From contig NZ_BJCC01000013.1 of NCBI RefSeq assembly GCF_004309355.1, forward strand, positions 1 through 64,000: 64,000 nucleotides of DNA, written 5' to 3'. The DNA is from Enterococcus florum (GTDB lineage: Bacteria; Bacillota; Bacilli; Lactobacillales; Enterococcaceae). The translations under genes and the position numbers were made by a program. The notes under the pieces were generated by a model. The model was not told where the DNA came from. It was given only the letters and a program-made list of their open reading frames with translations, and did not search any database. Below are positions 7,321 through 13,691 of the stretch, one piece after another (position 1 is the first letter of the stretch; the number at the start of each line of letters is the position of its first letter).

Positions 7321-8762
7321 TAAAATATTCTATTATTTATTAAATCATCGATTGCGTCCTGAGAAATATCTCCGCCCAAGTTCCACTGGTTTCCAATCGC
7401 TATTAAAGACTCTCTATCAGGATAATTTAAATTTCTTAAGTCAGATACATTTACTTGGGTATTACCACTAACTTGTCTAAAATATCTATCTACTATAGTT
7501 GAATTTAAATATAAACACACTCCCTTAGCAATATCCAAATCCAATCCCTCTTTATTAAAATGATAATAATTAACTTTATTATCAAATCCTACTAACTCTT
7601 CCTCTGTGAAATTACTTAACCATAAAGCAGCATTAATTCTTCTTGTTTCTTCTTTTGAACTAAATCTTTTTACTAAAATGTAGTTTCCATTTTTTCTCAA
7701 TTTACTTCTGATTGCATCATCATTGATTATATAATTTGCTTTATTGATTGGATATCTAGGCCAATTTAGCATTTTAGTTGCTAAATTGAAATGCTCCGGA
7801 AATAAATAAGGAACAGTAAATAATTCAAAATCGCTTCTTTTAAAATCACGGCCCTCTCTAAAATCTACAATAGGCCCTGTTGAAACTTCTAATTTTAAAT
7901 CTTGCAATTTACAGGGTAAAGCATGGATGTTTCTCATTATTTCAAAGTCTTGATTATCCTTCATTATTCGCAATTGAAACTTCTTTTTAACATCAATTAT
8001 TTCATGATTTTTTAAAGTAACAGACTCTGAGTTTTCTAATACATCGTTGTCGATGCTGTAGCTAATTATTACATCACTATTCTTTTCAGCCGCTTTTTTC
8101 TCCGTTTTAATAATGATATTTTCCTGTAAAACATCTGTAAATAGCTTCCTAGTTTCGAATAAATGAATATTGGTTAAATTACTATTTGAAAATACATTTT
8201 CTCTAAACGAAGAAAAGTATGTTCCATTCGCAAAGCTTCTGGGTATTATTGCAATTAATTGACCCTCTTCTTTTAAAAAGTCGAGACTTTTTTCTATAAA
8301 AGATGAGTACAAATTAGTTTTGCTATATCCTTGTTTTTCCATTGCTTTGTATTCTTTTGAATTTTTAGCAATTTTCTCGTAAGGAGGATTCATAATGACC
8401 AAATCAAAATGACTTTTCATTCGTTCAGATACAACATTTAGAAAATCCCTGTTACTTACCTTATATTTAAAAGCTATCCCTCTTAATGCTAGATCTTGCT
8501 TAAGTCTTTCATAATCACTTTTTAAAATTGTTGAGAGCACTTTATCTATTTCATAAGCGGTTAAACTAATAGTACTGATATTTGAATTAGAGACGATATA
8601 TTCTACAGCTTCTATTCCAAGAATTCCTTCACCAGCTCCTGGATCAAGAATATTAATTTCCCTTTTCTCTTTATCTAGATTCACTAAAGAGGCCATAAAC
8701 TTGGCAATTTCAATATTCGTAAAGTATTGATTGTATTTTTCTTTATTTTTCGCATTCATCAT
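7320..8762 (-). CDS. BsuBI/PstI-type adenine-N6 DNA methyltransferase
   Basis: A 480-residue class I methyltransferase. The SAM-binding motif is ILDPGAGEGILG (about residues 38-49) and the catalytic motif IV is IMNPPYEKI, diagnostic of N6-adenine or N4-cytosine enzymes. A C-terminal target-recognition part follows. M.BsuBI and M.PstI, the family references, modify the A of CTGCAG. It protects host DNA from the converging endonuclease. The start follows AGGAAG, with two consecutive ATG codons. The pair lies inside the SCC-like element, where it may also stabilise the cassette by post-segregational killing. Confidence 0.85.
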   Translation of the reverse strand: MMNAKNKEKYNQYFTNIEIAKFMASLVNLDKEKREINILDPGAGEGILGIEAVEYIVSNSNISTISLTAYEIDKVLSTILKSDYERLKQDLALRGIAFKYKVSNRDFLNVVSERMKSHFDLVIMNPPYEKIAKNSKEYKAMEKQGYSKTNLYSSFIEKSLDFLKEEGQLIAIIPRSFANGTYFSSFRENVFSNSNLTNIHLFETRKLFTDVLQENIIIKTEKKAAEKNSDVIISYSIDNDVLENSESVTLKNHEIIDVKKKFQLRIMKDNQDFEIMRNIHALPCKLQDLKLEVSTGPIVDFREGRDFKRSDFELFTVPYLFPEHFNLATKMLNWPRYPINKANYIINDDAIRSKLRKNGNYILVKRFSSKEETRRINAALWLSNFTEEELVGFDNKVNYYHFNKEGLDLDIAKGVCLYLNSTIVDRYFRQVSGNTQVNVSDLRNLNYPDRESLIAIGNQWNLGGDISQDAIDDLINNRIF

Positions 8763-8967
8763 AAATTATCTTCCTAATCCTTCTGGTCTTCGTATCGTAT
8801 CATATCATTTTTTCCGGTTGCTTCCAATTTACTTACAGATGCTTTTACAATAAGTTACGCATTTTGTACAAAAATATACGTTTAATGTTACGCAGGTCCA
8901 TAACGACTACCCTAGATATCTCAAATAGCTAAGGTATCGTTACAGCCTACATAACAACATATGCAAT
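8763..8967. other. spacer between methyltransferase promoter and ccrB
   Basis: 205 bp without an ORF. It holds the methyltransferase promoter region (minus strand). No hairpin with a U-run is evident downstream of ccrB. Confidence 0.4.
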
Positions 8968-10659
8968 CTAAATCACTGAATAGAACGGTGTTTTTAACAC
9001 AAAAGAAGTCGTATCTTTTTTATCAGATACGACTTTTTGATATAGCTCATTTAGTTGAGTAACGATCTTTTGATCAAACTTCATATAGATTTTGATATCA
9101 TCCTTATTTTTCTTATCAAATAAGATTTTATCAATGAACGTTCGATATATCTCTTTGACCACTTTTTTCTCACTCTGTTCCAGCAAATGATCTAGTGAAG
9201 AGACAATCTGTTGAACGTTCTCAACTTCAATTTTTTGATCTTTGTGAGAAAGGATGGTTAGAATCTCATTTTCTCTTTGTGTATGCAACATGATTTTTGA
9301 AGTAAGCTCATTGATACGACCGATTAAATTATCATGTAAATCAGGACTATCCTCCAACGCTTGTTGTAATCGCTCAAGTTTGGGTGCTAAATCTTGCTTT
9401 TCAGTAGCGATAACTGCCAACTCCTGCTCTAAAGGAGCGATTTGCTCGTGCAACTCTCGATTCATTTCTTTAACCAATGAGTCAAGTATTTCTGGTACTT
9501 GAACAATTTCTTTTAGTCTTGCTGCAACAAAGTCTTCCGCTTTCTCTTTTCGAATAGAATTGGCATGACATCCTTTTTTCCCTTTACTTAGAAATTTTGA
9601 GCAAGAGTAGTAACGCAATGTTTTCTTAGTACCATCTTTCAAAGTGTTTACAACTCCATTCGAACCCATCGGTGCCCCACATTCCGGACAACGTAACAAT
9701 CCTGTAAGAACATTTTCACCAGTAAGATTCCATCTTGGTCGATCTTTTTCTAGTACTAAACGTTCTTGTACTGCCTGATAGGTAACTTGATCAATGATTG
9801 GTTCGTGCTCGCCTTTGACTAAAATCGGATTTGGATTCTTTCCTTTTCTTCGCTTGATGTCCCAATTTAAATAACGAGCATACTCAATATAGCCAGCATA
9901 AATCTTGTTTTGAAGGATATCTCTAACTGCTGTTGGTGTAAACTTATTCTTTTTGAGTGTTTGATATCCCTGACGATTCAAATAATTAGCAATCGTTCGA
10001 AATTCATCTCCACCTAAAAATTTAGCATAGATCAATTGAACGATTTTTGCCTCTTCTGGTTCGATGATCAATTGCTTTCTACCTTCAGCATCAAGACCAC
10101 TAACATAGCCTAATCGCCTTCCGCCAGCATACCGTTGTTGATCTCGAACTAAACTCATCATTGCCATAGCTACATTTTCGGAAATTTGATTACGTTCAAA
10201 TTCCCCGAAGCTACCTAATAGCTGCAGCATTAATTTTCCAGATGAAGTTGAAATATCAAAATTTTCACTGATCGAAAATAGCTCAATCCCCAGTTCAATA
10301 AATTCTTCAACTGTTTTTAAAATGTCCAACATATTTCGACCTAAACGAGTTAGCTTCCAAATAATAACAAAATCAAAGTTTCCTGTTCTCGCATCAGCCA
10401 TCATTTTAAGAAAAGCAGGGCGATGCTTTGTAGATTTCCCGCTCAAACCTTCATCACTATATACTCCGACTACCACGTAATCCATTTTTTTCGCGTATTC
10501 TCGAGCATTTGCTTCTTGAGCAGCAATACTGTGACCTTCAACTTGTTCCAAACTCGATACCCTCAAGTATATAGCTACTCTTTTTTTCTTCGGCAATTGA
10601 CTGTTTTCCATTGTCAATTGCCGTTTGGATTGTTCTGTTACAAAAGATTTTTCTTCCAT
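8968..10659 (-). CDS. ccrB: CcrB-like large serine recombinase
   Basis: A 563-residue site-specific recombinase. The N-terminal resolvase domain (about 28-180) contains the nucleophile Ser in AIYLRVSSLEQ, then DEGLSGKSTKHRPAF and KLTRLGRN. A recombinase domain follows (LGYVSG... to about 310). Next come a zinc ribbon with paired Cys (LLRCPECGAPMG and YYSCSKF) and a coiled-coil C-terminal half. Length and order match staphylococcal CcrB (about 540 residues). It starts 12 bp after ccrA stops, behind AGGAAGGTGAGG, so it is translated from the same message. With CcrA it would catalyse attB x attSCC integration and excision at rlmH. Confidence 0.88.
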   Translation of the reverse strand: MEEKSFVTEQSKRQLTMENSQLPKKKRVAIYLRVSSLEQVEGHSIAAQEANAREYAKKMDYVVVGVYSDEGLSGKSTKHRPAFLKMMADARTGNFDFVIIWKLTRLGRNMLDILKTVEEFIELGIELFSISENFDISTSSGKLMLQLLGSFGEFERNQISENVAMAMMSLVRDQQRYAGGRRLGYVSGLDAEGRKQLIIEPEEAKIVQLIYAKFLGGDEFRTIANYLNRQGYQTLKKNKFTPTAVRDILQNKIYAGYIEYARYLNWDIKRRKGKNPNPILVKGEHEPIIDQVTYQAVQERLVLEKDRPRWNLTGENVLTGLLRCPECGAPMGSNGVVNTLKDGTKKTLRYYSCSKFLSKGKKGCHANSIRKEKAEDFVAARLKEIVQVPEILDSLVKEMNRELHEQIAPLEQELAVIATEKQDLAPKLERLQQALEDSPDLHDNLIGRINELTSKIMLHTQRENEILTILSHKDQKIEVENVQQIVSSLDHLLEQSEKKVVKEIYRTFIDKILFDKKNKDDIKIYMKFDQKIVTQLNELYQKVVSDKKDTTSFVLKTPFYSVI

Positions 10660-10671
10660 TTCCTCACCTTC

Positions 10672-12042
10672 CTACTTTTTGATACAGATATTTTCCGATA
10701 GGCCTTGGAGAAATACCCCATCGATTTTCTTATCTTTTTGAACTGTAACAACTTCTACATGGTCTAACAAAAGTTGCTGAATTGATTGCTTTCGTAGCTC
10801 TAAAAGCTGATCCAATTGTGTACGACAATTTTCAATGGGGATTGGTTGTTTCGATTGTGACTCATCAAAACTGCTTAGTAAGTCTTTCATTTCATCCAAA
10901 GTGATTATTCCGTCCTCGAACTGTTTGACAATCTCTCGCCTAGATTGAGCATTCTTTTGATCCTTTTGTTTCTCTTTCTTTATTAACTGCTTCATCTGTG
11001 AATCAATTTCAGTAATGATTCCTTGATAAATTACATCTTCATTAACAAAACGCTTCAATATCTTTAATAGCATATTCTCCGTTTTAGTAGCAGAAACATA
11101 AATTCCCGGACACTCTCGCTTCGTACAATGATAATAATGCAATCGTTTTGTCTTACTATAGTTCCATCGCTGTGTTGGGCTTAATCTTCGTCCACAGTAT
11201 GGGCAAATAATCTTTTTACGTAAGGGATATTCTCTACGATTAACTTTCGTGACATTCCGCGATTCTCGAATAGCTTGGGCTTTCTTAAACTCTGACTCAC
11301 TGATTATAGGTTCAAAATTTCCCTTGTACTCACCAAAAGTCCCACCTTTTACGATGCCGTAGTAAATGGATTTATCTAAGATGTTCCATATGTTGTGAAC
11401 TTTAAACGGATGGTCGTTAAAAAGATACCCCTCTTCAGTAAGCTTGTCTGCTAATCTTTTATAGCCATAATCATCACTTGCATATAGTTCAAACAGTCGC
11501 TTCACAGCTTTTGCTTCTTGTTCGTTCTGGATAATTTTGCCTTCTATTAGTTGATAGCCAAATGGAATAGCAGAAGAAATATAGTCTCCATTGCTTCTTT
11601 TGTACGCCAAACCATTACGAATGTTTTCAATGATCGTCTCACGTTGCATAGAAGCATTGATAAATAATAACTGAACAAACATGGTTTTTAACGCTAGGCT
11701 TGATGATCCCTCTGGTAAAGGTTCTGAAATAGAAATGATTTCGACGTTATGCTTATGACAAAGTTCAACAAACTCTAACGCTTTTTGCGTTTCACGAAAA
11801 ATCCGATCGTATCTCCATACATAAAGCTTTCTTTTTATATAGGAAGATCGTATCTCTATAAACAATTTCTTTAAGGCTGGACGATCGTCATTTCCTCCAG
11901 ATTTTCCCCGGTCACTAAAACGCTGTGGTATACATTCAGTATCTTCCAATGAACGACTTCGAATAATTTCCCACTGAGCATCATTTGACACTTTCTGTGT
12001 ATCCCAAACAGAAGTTCGATCGTAACTATAAACCTGTTCCAT
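10672..12042 (-). CDS. ccrA: CcrA-like large serine recombinase, divergent N-terminus
   Basis: A 456-residue serine recombinase, the CcrA size (about 450). The resolvase domain keeps YDRTSVWD (candidate nucleophile Ser), FSDRGKSGGNDDRPALKKL and WRYDRIFRE. A recombinase domain follows, then a zinc ribbon (IICPYCGRRLS ... YYHCTKRECPG). The N-terminal strand YSYDRTSVWDTQKVS is less standard than the usual Y-x-R-x-S-x-x-x-Q form. The start follows AAGGAG with eight-base spacing. It precedes ccrB in the canonical order. An upstream hairpin at 12060-12087 could limit read-through from the cch side. Confidence 0.82.
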   Translation of the reverse strand: MEQVYSYDRTSVWDTQKVSNDAQWEIIRSRSLEDTECIPQRFSDRGKSGGNDDRPALKKLFIEIRSSYIKRKLYVWRYDRIFRETQKALEFVELCHKHNVEIISISEPLPEGSSSLALKTMFVQLLFINASMQRETIIENIRNGLAYKRSNGDYISSAIPFGYQLIEGKIIQNEQEAKAVKRLFELYASDDYGYKRLADKLTEEGYLFNDHPFKVHNIWNILDKSIYYGIVKGGTFGEYKGNFEPIISESEFKKAQAIRESRNVTKVNRREYPLRKKIICPYCGRRLSPTQRWNYSKTKRLHYYHCTKRECPGIYVSATKTENMLLKILKRFVNEDVIYQGIITEIDSQMKQLIKKEKQKDQKNAQSRREIVKQFEDGIITLDEMKDLLSSFDESQSKQPIPIENCRTQLDQLLELRKQSIQQLLLDHVEVVTVQKDKKIDGVFLQGLSENICIKK

Positions 12043-12059
12043 AAAAATGCTCCTTGCAA

Positions 12060-12087
12060 TAAAAAAATAGAGGGCTAAACGCCCTCA
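12060..12087 (-). terminator. terminator just upstream of ccrA
   Basis: The minus-strand stem GAGGGC-GTTTA-GCCCTC is followed by TATTTTTTT. It overlaps the stop of the 38-codon ORF and ends 18 bases before the ccrA start codon, so either ccrA has its own start of transcription here or it is reached by read-through (attenuation). Confidence 0.75.
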
Positions 12088-12191
12088 TTCTTGTTGCTTA
12101 ATTCAGTGTCTTCCATATTTGGATCATGATGAAACAAATATGGAAGTAATTGCTTTGCTAAGTCTCTTGTAAACGAATTGTTTGCTTCCAT
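12075..12191 (-). CDS. small ORF, 38 residues, before ccrA
   Basis: An ATG at 12191 follows a near-perfect AAAAGGAGGAGC site. The product begins MEANNSFTRDLAKQLLPYLF and ends in an acidic tail. It lies between the winged-helix ORF and ccrA, and its stop is inside the terminator stem. The strong ribosome binding site argues that it is translated. No family is recognised; it could be a leader peptide or a small accessory protein of the recombination module. Confidence 0.55.
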   Translation of the reverse strand: MEANNSFTRDLAKQLLPYLFHHDPNMEDTELSNKNEGV

Positions 12192-12206
12192 GATAAGCTC
12201 CTCCTT

Positions 12207-12488
12207 TTAAACTACGTACCAAGTTAGTTTTATTCGAACATTTTTATGACCAGGAGTAGTCGTATTGACTACCCCTGCTTTTTTTAGATTTGTCAAAGCG
12301 GCTGAGATACTGTTTTTCTTTAGTCCGAAACAGCTTGCATAGACTTTTAAATGATTCGGATCAAATTGATTACCCGAGCCGACAATATTTTTTAAAAACA
12401 AGCTGAGTCGTTGCTCTCCTGTGAGTTTATGTTGCACATAAAGCAAAGCTCCCCTCTGTCTTGCTAAGTATGTTAAGTATGGATACAT
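12207..12488 (-). CDS. small winged-helix DNA-binding protein
   Basis: 93 residues. The pattern FDPNHLKVYASCFGLKKNSISAALTNLKKAGVV, ending in a basic beta wing (GHKNVRIKLTWYVV), reads as a winged helix-turn-helix. The start follows GAGGAGG. It lies in the cch-ccrA interval in the same direction and is a candidate regulator of the recombinase operon or a replication accessory factor. A decayed second copy of its 3' end lies at 12620-12710. No exact family assigned. Confidence 0.6.
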   Translation of the reverse strand: MYPYLTYLARQRGALLYVQHKLTGEQRLSLFLKNIVGSGNQFDPNHLKVYASCFGLKKNSISAALTNLKKAGVVNTTTPGHKNVRIKLTWYVV

Positions 12489-12504
12489 ATCTTATTCAAC
12501 CTCC

Positions 12505-12567
12505 TCATTTCCAACTGATCTCTTTCATTTTAATTAAACCTTGTTGACTATTAGTCTTAACAGTCAT
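12505..12567 (-). CDS. 20-codon ORF with strong ribosome binding site
   Basis: The ATG at 12567 follows GAGGAGGAATACTC, nearly the same leader as the 233-residue gene start at 13664. The product MTVKTNSQQGLIKMKEISWK stops right before the next ribosome binding site. Probably the shortened 5' end of a duplicated gene that now serves as a leader ORF. Confidence 0.35.
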   Translation of the reverse strand: MTVKTNSQQGLIKMKEISWK

Positions 12568-12835
12568 GAGTATTCCTCCTCAATATTTATCCATCACTAA
12601 TCTGTTATTCCGTGGTTTCAAAATTAGACTACGTATCAAAAATTAGTTTTAATAAATATCTTTACAGCTAGGAGTAACCAGCAAAATCACTCCTAGTTTT
12701 TTGTTTTATTCACGCTTCATTTGAAATAGATTTTTTTCCATTTCTTCTACATTGAAAAGAATTAAATAATCAAAGACTTATCAGAAAATGAATAATCCAT
12801 TTTTTTTTCAAAGTCTTCCATTGAATCAATGACAA
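12568..12835 (-). pseudogene. decayed duplicate of cch 3' end and winged-helix gene 3' end
   Basis: 12587-12605 repeats the last codons of the primase-helicase gene (ATCACTAATCTGTT, compare 13698). 12620-12710 resembles the end of the winged-helix gene, with degraded minus-strand reading KKLGVILLVTPSCKDIY against KKAGVVNTTTPGHKNVRI and in-frame stops. The rest to 12835 holds no gene. Confidence 0.5.
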
Positions 12836-12976
12836 TTACTTTATTGAGCTCCAGGATTTTTCTTTGGCATCTCTTTTAGCAACATCGAAAAGAATGTTTA
12901 CGCGCTCCTCATTACTGAGCTCTTTGCAATAATAAATTACGTCCATTTTGAGTTGCTTTGAGTTAGATGTCTTCAT
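12836..12976 (-). CDS. small hypothetical protein, 46 residues
   Basis: The start is chosen at the ATG at 12976, seven bases after AAAGGTG. It overlaps the last codons of the 233-residue gene (stop at 12963), implying translational coupling. The product MKTSNSKQLKMDVIYYCKEL... is charged and helical with no recognised domain. A small protein partnering the primase-helicase is possible from position only. Confidence 0.5.
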   Translation of the reverse strand: MKTSNSKQLKMDVIYYCKELSNEERVNILFDVAKRDAKEKSWSSIK

Positions 12977-13664
12977 TTTTTTCACCTTTATCCCCTCCAG
13001 CTTGATTTGTTTCAACAGATACGTTGAAAGTTTCTTCCTCCTCAGCAACCTTTAAATCTTTGGAATAAGCCTCGTACAATTTATCAGTCCCCTTCCAAAT
13101 CTTTATCCCTTTACCCATAATTTTTATTTCAGCTTCGGTTGGTTTTCGATTTTCAATCCAGCCAGCAGTCCGCAATCCGAATAACTGCCCAGAGATATCT
13201 GAGTTTTTCAGATTATGATTGGTTCTAAAATATTCAGAAAGATCATTGGTCACAAATTCAGCATAATTAGGATAGTTTTCAACAATATACTTCCTAAATT
13301 TTTCAGCATTTCCTTCTTTACGTGTTCTTCCAGTACCAGGTTTCTTCTCTTTTACTCGACGTACTCCACCAAGAATCCCTGTTCCTAAAGTTGGGTCATC
13401 AGAGGTTTCTCCTTGTTGTTTGTCTAGAATCATTTTTTCTTCAGTAGTTTTGAAAGGACTTGTTACTATCTTCTTAGGATCATCCTTTATTTGATCCTCA
13501 TTTTTTACTCCTTCAACTAAATTGTTTTCTTCTTGCATTTTTTCATTCTCCTTCACTGTTTGATTTTGCTCAGTTTTAGATAAAGTATTCTCTTTTACCG
13601 GATCAATTACGTCACTGTGCAACTGACCCCTTTCGTTTTTTATTACAGTTTGTTTGATAATCAT
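12963..13664 (-). CDS. hypothetical protein between primase-helicase and ccr genes
   Basis: 233 residues. Residues 1-100 are Glu/Lys/Asn-rich and probably disordered. A compact middle (RKEGNAEKFRKYIVENYPNYAEFVTNDLSEYFRTNHNLKNSDISGQLFGLRTAGWIENRKPTEAEI) is consistent with a winged-helix fold, followed by an acidic tail. The start follows GGAGGAATAATC. It is 27 bp downstream of the primase-helicase gene, hence likely the same operon. A nucleic-acid-binding role in cassette replication is inference. Confidence 0.6.
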   Translation of the reverse strand: MIIKQTVIKNERGQLHSDVIDPVKENTLSKTEQNQTVKENEKMQEENNLVEGVKNEDQIKDDPKKIVTSPFKTTEEKMILDKQQGETSDDPTLGTGILGGVRRVKEKKPGTGRTRKEGNAEKFRKYIVENYPNYAEFVTNDLSEYFRTNHNLKNSDISGQLFGLRTAGWIENRKPTEAEIKIMGKGIKIWKGTDKLYEAYSKDLKVAEEEETFNVSVETNQAGGDKGEKNEDI

Positions 13665-13691
13665 GATTATTCCTCCTTCATCTTCATACTT

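Noticed and set aside
12250-12290. Plus-strand hairpin with T-run inside the winged-helix gene
   Set aside because: It is part of coding sequence and there is no plus-strand gene to terminate; the similar structure at 12670-12700 is its degraded duplicate.
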